Source of the DNA: Stygiolobus caldivivus
GTDB lineage: Archaea > Thermoproteota > Thermoprotei_A > Sulfolobales > Sulfolobaceae
Assembly: GCF_019704315.1 (NCBI RefSeq)
Contig: NZ_AP024597.1
Location: 2,046,001-2,110,000, forward strand
Length of the DNA: 64,000 bases
Reading direction: 5' to 3'
In this document: positions 28,264 through 38,431 of the stretch, one piece after another
How positions within the stretch are numbered: the stretch's first letter is position 1
How the letters are laid out: each line of letters starts with the position of its first letter
Program-made: the position numbers and the translations under genes
Notes under the pieces: generated by a model
What the model was told of the DNA's origin: nothing
The model's database searches: none
What the model saw: the letters and a program-made list of their open reading frames with translations, nothing else

Positions 28264-28887
28264 CTATAATAAAGTTGATCTCTTTGATGTCTCTAAGAGT
28301 CTGAAAACATAGTTCCTCAAGGACGCATTATTCTTAAATACTCCTCTAGTAGCTACAGAGGTCAGTGTTGCTTCTTTGTCCTTTACTCCTCTAACGTATG
28401 CACACATGTGGATAGCGTCTCCTATAACCATTACTCCTTTTGGCTCAATATCGCTTGACATTATAGCATCGGCCACTTGTTCTACTAATCTCTCTTGTAT
28501 TTGTAACCTTGATGCATAGTAATTAACTATCCTGATAATCTTACTAAACCCGGCCACTTTTCCACTAGGTCCTACTACATAGGCAACGTGTATCTTACCT
28601 ATGAAAGGTAGCATATGGTGCTCACATAATGAAGAGAAAGACACGTTCTTTACAAGTACTATTTGATCCTCTTCACTACTCCTGCTCCTATCCTTTAATG
28701 AAAACACCTTAATATTAGGCTGAGGCGTCCTTATCCCTGATGTCATCTCTAGTAGTGCCTTAGCTACTCTTACTGGTGTCTCTTGCAGTCCTTCTCTGTC
28801 TGGGTCTTCACCAAGCAGTTCAATTATCTCTCTTACTCTTTTTGCTATTTCCTCTACTAACTTTTCTTGGTTCAGGGTTTCTTCCAT
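28264..28887 (-). CDS. folE: GTP cyclohydrolase I (FolE type)
   Basis: Opens GTP to 7,8-dihydroneopterin triphosphate, the first step of pterin synthesis; 207 aa from ATG 28887. Zinc ligands are in [10 protein letters not shown] and HMCAYVRGV. The substrate loop is KIHVAYVVG and the Arg-rich [14 protein letters not shown] block is present. The frame runs 45 bases further upstream, but a TATA-like CTTTTTATTT at about 28912-28921 (minus strand) supports the shorter form. With beta-RFAP synthase it covers both halves of a methanopterin-like cofactor route. Confidence 0.92.
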   Translation of the reverse strand: MEETLNQEKLVEEIAKRVREIIELLGEDPDREGLQETPVRVAKALLEMTSGIRTPQPNIKVFSLKDRSRSSEEDQIVLVKNVSFSSLCEHHMLPFIGKIHVAYVVGPSGKVAGFSKIIRIVNYYASRLQIQERLVEQVADAIMSSDIEPKGVMVIGDAIHMCAYVRGVKDKEATLTSVATRGVFKNNASLRNYVFRLLETSKRSTLL

Positions 28888-28962
28888 AACAATAGATTGA
28901 TAGCGTGTGTCGAAATAAAAAGTTTGGTTCAAAAAAATTTGTTAAGGTATAAAAAGCTAGAT

Positions 28963-30054
28963 TTACATATATTTATAAGTTGTTTCGAGGACTATAGGTT
29001 TCCTCTTCGTAACTATGATAGTGTCTTCGATTCTAATACCAAATTTTCCTTTAATGTATATCCCAGGCTCAACGGTAATGACCATATTCTCTTTCAATAT
29101 GTCATTTGAAGCAGGCGAGATAGCAGGGTATTCGTGGACTTCAATCCCGACCCCGTGCCCGGTAGAGTGAACAAAGTATTTCCCATAACCGGCTCTTTCA
29201 ATTACTTTCCTAGCTGTTAAGTCCACATCCGATGCCTTAACTCCTTCCCTTACTGTATCAATAGCCTCCAATTGTGCCTGTAGTACTATCTCGTAAATTT
29301 TCTTTATTTCATCAGAATTTCCTTTAATAAAAGTCCTCGTACTATCAAAACAGTAGTTACGGTATCTTGCCCCTATATCTACGACTGCATTGTCGTTATC
29401 CCTTATTACTTTATCACTTGGGACATGGTGAGGAAAAGCTGAGTTCTCTCCAAAAGCTACTATGGAGGGAAAAGCGTAGTCTTCAGCTCCTTCGTTCCTC
29501 ATTGTCATATCTATCAAACCTGCCACTTCCCTCTCTGTAATCCCTGAGTTCTGTATCTTTTCACTACCTATTCTCATCGCCGACGTGGTTATATTCCCAG
29601 CCTTCTTTATTAGTTCTAACTCATCATCTTCTTTAATAGCCCTCATAACGGCTAATTTTTTAGAAATATCAACGAAACTACTCACTTTATCTTTAAATGA
29701 AATATAAAAGGAGCTTGAGGAATTGACAATGTCGACCCCTATTTTTTTGTCAGGTTCAAGTCTACTAGTGATTGCTTCGATTAGACTTCCTTTAAATATC
29801 TTATCACCAGCCAAGGTATAACTATATGAAAGTACTTCTATCTTATCTCCTACCTTTGTCTCTGCCCTATTTTTCTCTAGGACTGGTACTATCAATGTAG
29901 GGATACCGTTACAGTACACCAGTGCTACGGCATTTCCTATATCGGTAGTAATATAATCATACCCAGTGAGATAAAAAATCGTAGCACCGCTTAATACCAC
30001 ACTACACTGCAGTCCTTCTTCTTCCATGACCTTATCTAATTTGTGCAACCTCAT
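28963..30054 (-). CDS. pepQ: Xaa-Pro dipeptidase/aminopeptidase (M24B)
   Basis: Dinuclear-metal peptidase that releases residues before or after proline; 363 aa. The creatinase-like N-terminal domain (1-120) is followed by the pita-bread catalytic domain. Metal ligands lie in [21 protein letters not shown] (two Asp), [13 protein letters not shown] (His), TVEPGIYI (Glu) and GIRIEDT (Glu). Its 5' end overlaps moaA by 23 bp. Confidence 0.92.
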   Translation of the reverse strand: MRLHKLDKVMEEEGLQCSVVLSGATIFYLTGYDYITTDIGNAVALVYCNGIPTLIVPVLEKNRAETKVGDKIEVLSYSYTLAGDKIFKGSLIEAITSRLEPDKKIGVDIVNSSSSFYISFKDKVSSFVDISKKLAVMRAIKEDDELELIKKAGNITTSAMRIGSEKIQNSGITEREVAGLIDMTMRNEGAEDYAFPSIVAFGENSAFPHHVPSDKVIRDNDNAVVDIGARYRNYCFDSTRTFIKGNSDEIKKIYEIVLQAQLEAIDTVREGVKASDVDLTARKVIERAGYGKYFVHSTGHGVGIEVHEYPAISPASNDILKENMVITVEPGIYIKGKFGIRIEDTIIVTKRKPIVLETTYKYM

Positions 30055-30982
30055 CCTTTTCCACTCTAAATAAAAAGTTAGGCTCTCTTATTGATATAGC
30101 TAACCTATATGCGTTCCTTAATCCCTCTATTTTCTCCTCTTCATCATACTCTCCACGCAATATATCGAGTATATCTACTGTCCTATCTTCTTTGTAAAGG
30201 CACGTCTTTAGCTTACCATCTACCGTCAGCCTAACCCTATTACATCCTGCACAGAAGAACGGATTTGCATAAGGTTTAACTACTTCTACCTTAATATTTC
30301 CGTACTTATATCTTGGCCTATTATGCTTATTCCTAGTGCCTAAAAATTCACCCTTTTTCTTTAGGATCTCTTCTATTGAATCCAGAGATATGTGGTAATT
30401 AAATGAGTCTTTGCCTAGACCTACAGGGTGTAATTCGATTAAGTGTATTTCATCTACTCCAAGATTTTCTGCCAATTCAATTACATTAAAGACTTCGTTT
30501 ACGTTCCTCTTAGTGACCACAAAGTTAAGTTTAACGGGTTTTAGGCCTACCCTATTACATTCCCTTATCCCTCTTATTACTTTTTCAAAACCGTCTACGG
30601 CAGTTATCTCCTTGAATAATCCGGGCGAAGACGCGTGTAAGCTTATGTTAACTCTATCTAGCCCGGCTTCTTTCAGCTTTCCGGCAATTTTATCCAATAT
30701 AAACCCGTTAGTAGTCATAGACACTTCGCTAATCCCTACCTCCTTAAGTTTGCTTATTATTTCAAATATGTCTTTCCTTAATGTAGGTTCTCCCCCTGTT
30801 AACTTAACTGTGGTAATCCCGAACTCTTTTCCTATTTTGGCTACTAGTGCTATTTCGTCAGCGTTCAGCCCTTCCCCATTATTACCTTCTCCTTCCATAT
30901 GACAGAAAAAGCAGGAGAAATTACACACGTGAGTGAGTGTTACTCTGAGGTCTTCGATTGGTCTCCCGTATCTATCTTTCAT
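30032..30982 (-). CDS. moaA: GTP 3',8-cyclase MoaA
   Basis: Radical SAM enzyme starting molybdopterin synthesis from GTP; 316 aa. The N-terminal cluster is C20-x3-C24-x2-C27 and the C-terminal cluster is CAGC plus a Cys 14 residues later in LKTC, as required for the GTP-binding 4Fe-4S site. [12 protein letters not shown] and TTNGF are the SAM motifs. The usual C-terminal GG tail of MoaA is missing (the protein ends DEVAQIR), which is common in archaea. Confidence 0.92.
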   Translation of the reverse strand: MKDRYGRPIEDLRVTLTHVCNFSCFFCHMEGEGNNGEGLNADEIALVAKIGKEFGITTVKLTGGEPTLRKDIFEIISKLKEVGISEVSMTTNGFILDKIAGKLKEAGLDRVNISLHASSPGLFKEITAVDGFEKVIRGIRECNRVGLKPVKLNFVVTKRNVNEVFNVIELAENLGVDEIHLIELHPVGLGKDSFNYHISLDSIEEILKKKGEFLGTRNKHNRPRYKYGNIKVEVVKPYANPFFCAGCNRVRLTVDGKLKTCLYKEDRTVDILDILRGEYDEEEKIEGLRNAYRLAISIREPNFLFRVEKDEVAQIR

Positions 30983-31017
30983 TACTTTTTTATTTGATTT
31001 AATCCTAATAAGTTAGG

Positions 31018-31209
31018 ATGAAGGAACTATTATGTCCTAGATGTAATATTAGAATGGATTTTATAGGTGAAGCTGAAAATAGTAGCGACGGAAAAAAGGT
31101 CGTGAGATATTTTTATAGGTGTCCTGCATGCGGTACTAGGATAAACGATGAAGAAATAGTAATAACAAAAGATAGTACACAAGGTGTGATTATAAGTATT
31201 TCTCAATAA
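31018..31209 (+). CDS. Small zinc-ribbon protein
   Basis: A 63-aa protein with two Cys pairs, CPRCN at residues 5-9 and CPACG about 30 residues later, separated by a strand-rich segment (KVVRYFYRCPAC). This is a classical single zinc ribbon. It diverges from moaA by 35 bp and its 3' end overlaps the convergent kinase-like gene by 20 bp. Role unknown; possibly RNA or DNA binding. Confidence 0.75.
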   Translation: MKELLCPRCNIRMDFIGEAENSSDGKKVVRYFYRCPACGTRINDEEIVITKDSTQGVIISISQ

Positions 31210-31858
31210 CTTTTCTAAAAGTAGAGAAATGGAGAAAAGGTATTAAGCTGATCAATCCTATTGATCTTAACCCGAGAAGTTCTTCTGCCTGGTTTTTTGA
31301 CAGCCCATAACTAGAATAAACACTGTCTATAGCTTTCCCGAACATAAGGGGGTCTTTAATGAATGTGTATGCAATAGAAAAAGATAAGACTAACAGGTCC
31401 CAACTCCTATAAGATATATCGTTTGAAGTTATTGCCTGTTCTGCATCAATCACTGTTATCCTACCCTCAGATACTATGAAGTTTTCCAGTTTTGTATCTC
31501 CCATGACGAAGCCTTGTTCATGTATATATTTAATTGCCTTACCTAATTTCTCAAATTGCTCAATCTCCTTAATTTCTTCCCCATCTATAAACTCTCTATA
31601 TAAGCAAGTTTGCTCTAGATCGAAATCTATTATCCTAGGGGTTTTGATACTGTCCCATCTATAGGTTAAAAAATTTATTTCCCTGTTCATTCTCTCTCTA
31701 GGGTCTGAACTATACGGGTAATTTCTAAAAGAAGGAGATATAAAATACCATTTAAAGCTAGTTGAAGAGTTATAGCACTTCATCACTAGTTTTTTATCCT
31801 CTACAGCGACGATTTTCGTCTGTACGTAAATATCCCTGAAGAAGTCCTCCAATCTCAT
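31190..31858 (-). CDS. Bud32/RIO-like atypical protein kinase
   Basis: A 222-aa small kinase. The catalytic loop is MGDTKLENFIV (Asp in GDxKxEN) and the metal-binding motif is VIDAEQAI in place of DFG. The N-terminal lobe has a Lys in VMKCYN and a Glu in REFIDGEE. It lacks an activation segment, as in Bud32 and lipopolysaccharide-type kinases. It is not the KEOPS Bud32 itself judging by length and missing tail. Targets are unknown. Confidence 0.7.
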   Translation of the reverse strand: MRLEDFFRDIYVQTKIVAVEDKKLVMKCYNSSTSFKWYFISPSFRNYPYSSDPRERMNREINFLTYRWDSIKTPRIIDFDLEQTCLYREFIDGEEIKEIEQFEKLGKAIKYIHEQGFVMGDTKLENFIVSEGRITVIDAEQAITSNDISYRSWDLLVLSFSIAYTFIKDPLMFGKAIDSVYSSYGLSKNQAEELLGLRSIGLISLIPFLHFSTFRKVIEKYL

Positions 31859-31864
31859 TATGAT

Positions 31865-32026
31865 TTAGACTACGGCTTTTATTCTTATTAATTCGCCGTC
31901 ATCGTAAACTTCTTCTTGTTTGAGCTTCGAAATCTCTTTAATATTGATATCTCTAGGCGAAAAATCCAATATATCTCCATTTTTGTTTAAAATTAATATT
32001 ACTTCGGTCACGGAGTATATATTCAT
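31865..32026 (-). CDS. Small unknown protein
   Basis: A 53-aa frame with a strand-rich start (MNIYSVTEVILILNKNGDIL) and acidic end. It lies 6 bp upstream of the kinase-like gene on the same strand and 22 bp after the cysteine synthase gene, so it may be a cistron in that unit. No motif is recognised. Confidence rests on spacing and an ATG only. Confidence 0.5.
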   Translation of the reverse strand: MNIYSVTEVILILNKNGDILDFSPRDINIKEISKLKQEEVYDDGELIRIKAVV

Positions 32027-32048
32027 TAGTATTTCCTTAAAAAACTAT

Positions 32049-32951
32049 TTACGTATATTGGGAGAGTTCGTTCACGTACTTAAACGCGTCATCTGGAAAG
32101 ATAAGCACTGTAGCCTCGGGGTCGTCTATTAGCCCTAATTTTTTAAAAGCAGCTACAGTAGCACCAGAACTTAGACCTATCAAAATCCCGTTCTTTCTTG
32201 CAACTTCCTTTACACCTTCTACGGCTTCCTTAAGAGAGACGTCTATTAGGCTATCTACTTTAGCCATCTTAAAGAAGTTATTATCTGGCGTAACCCTCTT
32301 TATCCCGGGGATCCTTTCTCCCTCTGCAGGGTGTACACCAATAATTTCTATGTCAGTATATTTTTCCTTAAAATACTTAGCTATACCGACCAAGTGACCA
32401 GCAGTACCAGCCGTAGCGATAATCCTCTTTAAGTTTATCCCGGAATTTCGGCATTGCGTGTCTATTTCTTTAGCCGTAGTTTCATAATGTGCCATTACGT
32501 TTATCTCGTTATTAAACTGGTCAAGGTGGGTATATCCTCCAAATCCGCTCAACCTCTTTACCAAGGGGAGCAGGTCATTGGTGGATGAGCCTGCTGAGAC
32601 CACTTCAGAGCCTAATAGCTTCATCATCACTGGGAATACTGAAGGTGCGGTAGAAGGTACAAAAACCGTAAATTTTACGTTATAGACGGCGGAAAGTGCA
32701 GATAGTGCTATTCCAGTATTTCCTGAAGTCGCTTCTACCAGATGCTCTGTCTTTCTCTTTAGCGCCTCCTTGAAGAGAAAGAGTGCTGTCCTATCTTTAA
32801 TACTGTGGCTCAGCGGGTTGTAAAATTCGAGTTTTGCCCACACGTTTTTCCCTATACTTAACTTAAGTAACGGAGTAGGCCACATCCCTTCCATTAGTTC
32901 TATTGCATTTGTGAAAACATGGAACTCCTTTGACACAATATTGACCGCCAA
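32049..32951 (-). CDS. Cysteine synthase-family PLP enzyme
   Basis: Fold-type II PLP enzyme of 300 aa. The Schiff-base lysine is K52 in SHSIKDRTA, the phosphate/substrate loop is [11 protein letters not shown], and the C-terminal serine block is [12 protein letters not shown]. These fit O-acetylserine or O-phosphoserine sulfhydrylase (CysK/CysM). The archaeal enzyme often uses O-phosphoserine. The TusA- and DsrE-like genes just upstream on the same strand suggest sulfur delivery to this enzyme, which is inference. Confidence 0.88.
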   Translation of the reverse strand: MAVNIVSKEFHVFTNAIELMEGMWPTPLLKLSIGKNVWAKLEFYNPLSHSIKDRTALFLFKEALKRKTEHLVEATSGNTGIALSALSAVYNVKFTVFVPSTAPSVFPVMMKLLGSEVVSAGSSTNDLLPLVKRLSGFGGYTHLDQFNNEINVMAHYETTAKEIDTQCRNSGINLKRIIATAGTAGHLVGIAKYFKEKYTDIEIIGVHPAEGERIPGIKRVTPDNNFFKMAKVDSLIDVSLKEAVEGVKEVARKNGILIGLSSGATVAAFKKLGLIDDPEATVLIFPDDAFKYVNELSQYT

Positions 32952-32975
32952 TTATGTTTAATTTGAATGTCAAAT

Positions 32976-33206
32976 TTAAGCATTATTATCTCTCTTTACA
33001 ACTTTCATCCTAATCACGAACTTATTTCCCTCTTTACTCCAGCCTAGATATTCATTATTGGTCTCTCTGCACCACTTTTCTAGTTCCGTTACAGCAGCTT
33101 CCCATTTTGTCTTAACTATTATCTCCTCTCCGTCTTTAGCTTCTCTAAAAGCCCTCAAAACGTTTACTAGTACTACGGGGCATACATCTTCACTATCAAT
33201 TATCAT
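32976..33206 (-). CDS. TusA-like sulfur carrier protein
   Basis: A 76-aa protein. The TusA core begins with a short strand and the reactive cysteine C9 in [14 protein letters not shown]. The canonical CPxP is changed to CPVV. TusA proteins carry persulfide or thiosulfonate sulfur in thermoacidophiles. A second cysteine lies in LEKWCRETN. It overlaps the DsrE-like gene by 4 bp, an association also seen in Dsr/Tus/Hdr sulfur-oxidation clusters. Confidence 0.75.
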   Translation of the reverse strand: MIIDSEDVCPVVLVNVLRAFREAKDGEEIIVKTKWEAAVTELEKWCRETNNEYLGWSKEGNKFVIRMKVVKRDNNA

Positions 33207-33598
33207 AGTGACAACACCACATCCGATTCTCTAGCCTCGGTTAAAAACGTAATACTCCCGGATAGTTTAACACCTTCCTTAAGGTCTTCTTTTCCAGCCC
33301 CTATTACCTTAAGTCCTACCTCATCAACGTAAAACTCTACCCCTTCCTTAATTGCCTCGTCTAACATTTTTTCGGCGTCAGTAATTTTGAGCTTTTTCAT
33401 CTGTAACTTAATGTAAAGTCTGGCAAAAAAGGGCATATCGAATTTAGGCTTTGAAGACTTCAGAAACATGGCTACAGCTTGTGATACTACGAAAACTTTA
33501 ACATCCCAGCTAAGGGCTTTAGCGGATATAGCTAAAGTAAGTGCGTGGTATAGGGCATCTAGGTTATTGTTCGACAGTAAAATTGTGAGTTTAGGCAT
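33203..33598 (-). CDS. DsrE-family protein
   Basis: A 131-aa DsrE/DsrF-like fold (Rossmann-like, [20 protein letters not shown]). The family moves sulfur between persulfide carriers. The conserved active cysteine of DsrE is not seen; the protein contains no Cys, which suggests a DsrF/DsrE2-like structural or regulatory partner. It is encoded immediately before the TusA-like gene with a 4-bp overlap. Confidence 0.72.
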   Translation of the reverse strand: MPKLTILLSNNNLDALYHALTLAISAKALSWDVKVFVVSQAVAMFLKSSKPKFDMPFFARLYIKLQMKKLKITDAEKMLDEAIKEGVEFYVDEVGLKVIGAGKEDLKEGVKLSGSITFLTEARESDVVLSL

Positions 33599-33645
33599 CA
33601 GAAATAGATCATGCTACACTAAACTAAAATATTTGTCAAATGTAA

Positions 33646-34650
33646 ATGAACAATATGAAGTTAAGGGCCCTTACGATTTTCTTCGTATCGGGCAGTACGG
33701 ATAACCTAGTCAAATACGTTCAGTACTTCCAGCAAGTAAAAGAAGAAATAGTATGGACCAAGAGAGTAGCTTTCCCCCCTGAGGTGGAGAGCGTCGATAA
33801 GTGGGTAAGCCAAATCCCTTCAGTACAAGGTATTATTTATTCTGTCATCCATTTAAAGGCTAAAAATAAATTAGAAAAGATAGTCGATACACTGTCCACT
33901 GATAAGTCATTTTATGGCTCGGTTCTGCTCAACGATCCTAAGTATGCAGAGGATGTAGCCAAGTTCATATACTCATTAGACCCCGAGATGGCAACGCGTA
34001 TAGCAGTCCTTATAAATGACGATTTTCTCACTACTCCCTACTTTCCCGTAGGGAGTGCTAATACAATTAACGACTCACTTTCCTCTTCATTAATTTATGT
34101 GAAAGAGTTCTCGGACGATAGGGCTGAAAGGGCACTCGCGTTTGCGGATGAGTTTACAAAGAAGACCGGTAAGGAAATGGGGCTCCGGTATTTAGGGATC
34201 GATGCGTCTTTATCCCCATGGATGGAAGAAAGCGTGGGTAAGATAATAGAAGACGTAAGTGGTGAGAAATTGTTCTCATTAGGGCATCTCTCTACTGTGT
34301 CTAGTTTAAATAGGAAAATATTCGATCTAGTGTGGAAATTGAAGGTTACTCCTATAGGTTTTTCAGAAGTTATGTTACCCGTAGCTGAAGACAATGTCCT
34401 TATGGAAAGAGTTAGGGAAGGTTTTCTTAAATTATCTCAGCTCATGGCGCTGACTTCTGTCTGTGTGGCAGGTCTTGATATGGTCGCCGTGAACAGGGAC
34501 TTAGAATTATACAAAAAAATTATCAAGGACTCAATAGCTATACAGTTTACTAAAAGAAGACCTTATGGTATTAGAATAATTCCGTCGAGTGGTGAGGGAG
34601 AAATTTACCTTAAAGAGTATGGCAAAATACCCGAGATTAAAATAATCTGA
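33646..34650 (+). CDS. DUF711-family protein
   Basis: A 334-aa protein resembling the DUF711 group, which is distantly related to pyruvate formate-lyase-like proteins. Family-type segments are MGLRYLGIDASLSPW, TPIGFSEVMLPVAEDN and LTSVCVAGLDMVAV. There is no glycyl-radical motif. The in-frame ATG at 33655 is an alternative start. Function is not established for the family. It diverges from the DsrE-like gene by 47 bp. Confidence 0.75.
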   Translation: MNNMKLRALTIFFVSGSTDNLVKYVQYFQQVKEEIVWTKRVAFPPEVESVDKWVSQIPSVQGIIYSVIHLKAKNKLEKIVDTLSTDKSFYGSVLLNDPKYAEDVAKFIYSLDPEMATRIAVLINDDFLTTPYFPVGSANTINDSLSSSLIYVKEFSDDRAERALAFADEFTKKTGKEMGLRYLGIDASLSPWMEESVGKIIEDVSGEKLFSLGHLSTVSSLNRKIFDLVWKLKVTPIGFSEVMLPVAEDNVLMERVREGFLKLSQLMALTSVCVAGLDMVAVNRDLELYKKIIKDSIAIQFTKRRPYGIRIIPSSGEGEIYLKEYGKIPEIKII

Positions 34651-34712
34651 TACACATTTAAACTACTTTTATAAACTTTACAAATATATATAACATAGGT
34701 CAGTGAGTAAAA

Positions 34713-35762
34713 ATGGAGGTTCGTAGAGTTCAGAAATTTGGTAAATCAACACTTATGGTCTCATTACCTGCAGAGTGGGTCAAAGAAGTAGGTTTATCTC
34801 CAGGAGAAAGTGTATACCTTGAGGTAGATGAAGACGGTAGCCTAAAGGTATACCCACCTAATATGAAATTACAGAACGCTTCAAGGGAAGTAAAGGTCAT
34901 ACTGTCAAACAACATAATGCCCGAAATAGTAACAAGAATAATATACGGTTTATACATATTAGGTTTTGACAGAATAGAGATAGAAAGTAAAGATAAAATG
35001 TTCAGTGAAGACATTCTGAGGAAATTGAAAGAGTCAGTAAGGAGCCTAATCGGTTACGAAATAACAGTCCAAAACGTGGACTATATCCAAATCCAATCGT
35101 TCCTAGACCCTACCAAATACACTATGACTAGCCTATTAAACAGGTTAATTAATAACCTGAAGCAGATGCTCCATTACCTTAGCCTAGGGATTAAAGAAGG
35201 GAGCAGGACGTTCCTCCAAGAGACAGTGGAACTAGAAAAAGAGGTCGACAGACTTTACTACTTAGCCTTAAGGCAATTAATACTCTCCCAATCTAACCGT
35301 AGCCTTGCTTATATGATAGGAGTCAAGAGGATCCAGTTAATAGGGAATAGGATATTGATCAAGGCAATAGAAGAGTCGGCGGATGAGATTAGCGAAGCAG
35401 CTACGGACTTGTTGACATTAACTCCCCAAGAACTTGAAGAAGTCAAGAACTATTGGAATAATATGTTCGACCTAATAGAACAGTCTACTGTAATTATCGA
35501 TCACACAATGAAAGTGCTCACTAAAGAAGACTCAAAGCTAATAAACGAGACTATGGAGGAGTTAAGGACACTAAGGAGAGTCCTAATTAATGAAGCAACT
35601 AGTATTGAAAACTCTACGTCGAACATAAAAGACTATAGGATATTGATAGCGGTCAGGTCAGTCAATTTAAGGCTTTATAACGCTATTAGAAGAATGGAAC
35701 CTATAGTAGAAATAGCATTCAATAGGAGCTTGGAGAACAGCAAGGAGATCATTATAGATTAA
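34713..35762 (+). CDS. AbrB-domain/PhoU-like phosphate regulator
   Basis: A 349-aa protein. Residues 1-50 are a SpoVT/AbrB DNA-binding domain ([20 protein letters not shown]) and residues 110-340 are two PhoU three-helix repeats. In archaea this architecture is annotated as a phosphate-uptake regulator that both binds DNA and senses transporter state. No pst genes are next to it. A strong AT tract with ATATATAT lies at 34683-34694. It overlaps the convergent phosphoribosyltransferase by 4 bp. Confidence 0.85.
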   Translation: MEVRRVQKFGKSTLMVSLPAEWVKEVGLSPGESVYLEVDEDGSLKVYPPNMKLQNASREVKVILSNNIMPEIVTRIIYGLYILGFDRIEIESKDKMFSEDILRKLKESVRSLIGYEITVQNVDYIQIQSFLDPTKYTMTSLLNRLINNLKQMLHYLSLGIKEGSRTFLQETVELEKEVDRLYYLALRQLILSQSNRSLAYMIGVKRIQLIGNRILIKAIEESADEISEAATDLLTLTPQELEEVKNYWNNMFDLIEQSTVIIDHTMKVLTKEDSKLINETMEELRTLRRVLINEATSIENSTSNIKDYRILIAVRSVNLRLYNAIRRMEPIVEIAFNRSLENSKEIIID

Positions 35763-36928
35763 TCAGGTAGCTTTTTTATCTGGTCGAGTACGTACTCCCT
35801 TATTTCCTTTGCAGTAGGTAAAGTAGTAACTATCTTCCCCTTCTCCATCACTTTTTTCAATAAAGGTTTACAATCTGCATTAGGCGGTTGAGAGTCAAGT
35901 AAAGTTATAACGTCACTCTCAGGGTTATCACCGCACCTATATACTTGTTTAGCCCCGGGCCATTTACCTCTTTTAGTAAACGGTATCCATTTTCCTTGAT
36001 CATATTTCTCTACAATATCTGCACTGAAATCCACTCCTTCTGGCGGTACGGCTATACTAGTACCTACGCCAAATCCATCTACAATATCCCGCAGCTGGAT
36101 AACATCATCTTCATCTATTCCACCGCTAACGAAGATCTTAACGTTACTAAAACCGTTGATATTTAGAGTCCACTTAACCTCTTGAATTATTTTCCTGAAA
36201 TTACCCCTCCTGCTCGAAGGCGTATCGAGTCTAATCCCATATAACTTATCTCTAAGGAGTTGGGCCGCTTTTAGTGCTTCCGTCCTTTCGTCCTCAAAAG
36301 TGTCGACTAGAACTATCCTGGCTACATCAGGTGGCATAGCTTCATCAAAGGCCTTCCACGCTTTTATATTATCCCCCACCGAGAGCATTAACGCGTGGGG
36401 CATAGTACCAGAAGGTATAACACCTATAGTCTTTTCATTAAAAGCCCCAGAGACCCCGTCACACCCACCAATATAGGCTGCCCTATCTACCATTGGAGCT
36501 ATCGCAGGATGGAGAGCCCTTAGCCCAAAGAAGAGGACTGTTTTGTCCATAGCTAGTTTTTTGATCCTAGCTGCTTTAGTAGATATGGTTGAATAGTGCC
36601 TGAGGATACCTAGGAGAGCTGTTTCGTATACACCAAAATCCAAGTAGTTCCCTTCAATAATCATAACCGGTTCAACTTCTTTGAACAAAGTCCCTTCAGG
36701 CATAGAATAAACTGTAACATCTTTACCCTCGAGCAAGTTTAGAACCTCTTCCAATCCCGTAAACACTGCCCACTGGTAATTCTTAGGAAGACCGTAAGAG
36801 TGTATTTCCATCCTGACTTTTATTTCTTTGAGCCCTAAATGCTCAAGGGTCTTCAGAGTCCTGTTAAAATAAATGTCTGTTATTTCCCCCTTTAATATCG
36901 ATTCCTCATTTGCAATATAAAATCTCAT
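35759..36928 (-). CDS. Nicotinate phosphoribosyltransferase
   Basis: Joins nicotinate and PRPP to give NaMN in NAD salvage; 389 aa. The type II phosphoribosyltransferase fold is supported by [29 protein letters not shown] with the active-site region, [12 protein letters not shown] and [12 protein letters not shown] zinc-like tail CGDNPESD...ADCKP lies near the C-terminus. It is monocistronic and divergent from rps19e. Confidence 0.92.
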   Translation of the reverse strand: MRFYIANEESILKGEITDIYFNRTLKTLEHLGLKEIKVRMEIHSYGLPKNYQWAVFTGLEEVLNLLEGKDVTVYSMPEGTLFKEVEPVMIIEGNYLDFGVYETALLGILRHYSTISTKAARIKKLAMDKTVLFFGLRALHPAIAPMVDRAAYIGGCDGVSGAFNEKTIGVIPSGTMPHALMLSVGDNIKAWKAFDEAMPPDVARIVLVDTFEDERTEALKAAQLLRDKLYGIRLDTPSSRRGNFRKIIQEVKWTLNINGFSNVKIFVSGGIDEDDVIQLRDIVDGFGVGTSIAVPPEGVDFSADIVEKYDQGKWIPFTKRGKWPGAKQVYRCGDNPESDVITLLDSQPPNADCKPLLKKVMEKGKIVTTLPTAKEIREYVLDQIKKLPD

Positions 36929-36990
36929 TAACCCTCGAATTTAGAAAGCAAGATTAACTTTTAAACCTTAAATGAGTGATTAGTAGACGT

Positions 36991-37452
36991 ATGATAACAG
37001 TAAATATGGTACCAGCGGACGAGCTCATTAAGAGGTTGAGCGAGTATTTAAAAGAGAACGTAAAAGAAGTACAACCAGCGGAATGGTCACTGTATGCTAA
37101 GACAGCTAGCTTTAAGGAGAGGACCCCCGATAATTCTGGGGACTGGTGGTATATAAGGGCCGCCTCATTACTTAGAAGAATTTATATAGAGCAACCTTTA
37201 GGAGTCGGTGAGACTAGAAGAATTTATGGGGGAATGAAAAGGAGGGGAACCAGGCCTCCGATTTCGGTTAAAGCTCCGGGGCACGCTAATAGGCTTATAT
37301 TCCGTCAACTTGAAAAAGCAGGCCTAGTTTCAAGGACTAAAAAAGGCAGGATCTTATCGCCTAAAGGGAGGTCAATTTTGGACAAATTATCATACGAAAT
37401 ATTTAAAGAGTTGGCGGAGAAAAGAACAGATTTGAAAAAATATTTGGATTAA
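36991..37452 (+). CDS. rps19e: Ribosomal protein S19e
   Basis: Small-subunit protein of archaea and eukaryotes; 153 aa from ATG 36991 ([13 protein letters not shown]). The core [16 protein letters not shown] and [11 protein letters not shown] segment is invariant in the family. The frame can start at GTG 36976, but the family begins at the internal Met. It heads a same-strand cluster running to AlaRS. Confidence 0.95.
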   Translation: MITVNMVPADELIKRLSEYLKENVKEVQPAEWSLYAKTASFKERTPDNSGDWWYIRAASLLRRIYIEQPLGVGETRRIYGGMKRRGTRPPISVKAPGHANRLIFRQLEKAGLVSRTKKGRILSPKGRSILDKLSYEIFKELAEKRTDLKKYLD

Positions 37453-37468
37453 AATTAGGTGATAAATC

Positions 37469-37816
37469 ATGAGTGATGAATACGATGAAGAGTTACAAGA
37501 CCTTTTGAGAAGAAAGGCAGCAGAACAGCAAAGAAGGGCTTTAGAAGAACAGCAGAGGAAAGCTGAACTTGAGGCTAGGAAAGACGCAATTTTAAGGGCA
37601 ATATTAACGCCTGAGGCAAGACAAAGGTTAACCAACGTAAAACTTGTTAAGCCCGAAATAGCTGAAGCAATTGAAAACCAACTCATTGCGTTAGCACAAG
37701 CGGGAAGGATCCAAGCTCCTATAACTGACGATGAACTGAAGGAGATATTAGCCCAACTTACCTCTCAGACTAAAAAAGATTTCAAAATAACGATCAGAGA
37801 AAGGGGTTGGAAATGA
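37469..37816 (+). CDS. PDCD5/TFAR19-family DNA-binding protein
   Basis: A 115-aa helical nucleic-acid-binding protein homologous to human PDCD5. A charged N-terminal helix ([20 protein letters not shown]) precedes the three-helix bundle with the [20 protein letters not shown] signature. It is always near S19e and L39e in crenarchaea. The stop overlaps the L39e ATG in an ATGA arrangement. Confidence 0.92.
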   Translation: MSDEYDEELQDLLRRKAAEQQRRALEEQQRKAELEARKDAILRAILTPEARQRLTNVKLVKPEIAEAIENQLIALAQAGRIQAPITDDELKEILAQLTSQTKKDFKITIRERGWK

Positions 37817-37968
37817 GCAAGCATAAGCCATTAGGTAAAAAATTAAGGTTAGCTAAGGCGATAAAAAGTAACTCAGCTATTCCTGCGTGGGTAGTTTTAA
37901 AAACAAACGCCAAAATAAGATTTAACCCCCTTAAAAGGAACTGGAGAAGGAGTAACCTTAAGGTGTAA
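37813..37968 (+). CDS. rpl39e: Ribosomal protein L39e
   Basis: A 51-aa, very basic exit-tunnel protein of the large subunit: [20 protein letters not shown] at the start, then a proline-tryptophan segment and the RRNWRR-type end ([11 protein letters not shown]). Overlaps of ATGA type with PDCD5 and a 4-bp gap to L31e indicate translational coupling. Confidence 0.94.
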   Translation: MSKHKPLGKKLRLAKAIKSNSAIPAWVVLKTNAKIRFNPLKRNWRRSNLKV

Positions 37969-37972
37969 GTAG

Positions 37973-38431
37973 ATGGCTGAACAGAACGCTCCACAACAAC
38001 AAGAAGCTCCACAACAGCAAGAAGTAAAACAGCAAGTAGACAGTCAACAAGCGAAATCAGAACAGCAACAAACTGAAACTAAACAAGAAGAGAAGAAAAA
38101 ACAAGAGGAAACTAAAAAAGAGGAAAAGAAAGAACAAAAGACCCAACAGCAGAAAAAGAAGACTAAAAAAGAGAAAGATAACTATGAAATGGTAGTTAAT
38201 TTCAGAAGGGCGTTTATGGGAAGGAGCACGGTAAGGACCAGGAGGGCACTTAACATAATAAGGTACACAGTAAGGAGGCATTTCGGAGCTGAAAAAGTAA
38301 TTATAGACCCTATATTGGCTAGGGCTGTATCTGTTAACGGTCGGGATAAGATCGTAAGGAAAATAAGGATAAATGTTAGAAAGGTAGGGGAAAAGATATA
38401 TTTAGTTACCCTCGCACTTAAAAGTGAATGA
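37973..38431 (+). CDS. rpl31e: Ribosomal protein L31e with long charged N-terminal tail
   Basis: A 152-aa protein whose last 88 residues (from [17 protein letters not shown]) are a standard L31e at the tunnel exit. The first 63 residues are nearly all Gln, Lys, Glu, Pro and Thr (runs such as [10 protein letters not shown] and [10 protein letters not shown]) and are probably disordered. The tail roughly doubles the protein. Its stop overlaps the aIF6 start by 4 bp. Confidence 0.92.
   Translation: MAEQNAPQQQEAPQQQEVKQQVDSQQAKSEQQQTETKQEEKKKQEETKKEEKKEQKTQQQKKKTKKEKDNYEMVVNFRRAFMGRSTVRTRRALNIIRYTVRRHFGAEKVIIDPILARAVSVNGRDKIVRKIRINVRKVGEKIYLVTLALKSE

Noticed and set aside
38057-38281. Minus-strand Phe/Leu-rich ORF
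   Set aside because: Complement of the Lys/Glu-rich L31e tail; a composition artefact.
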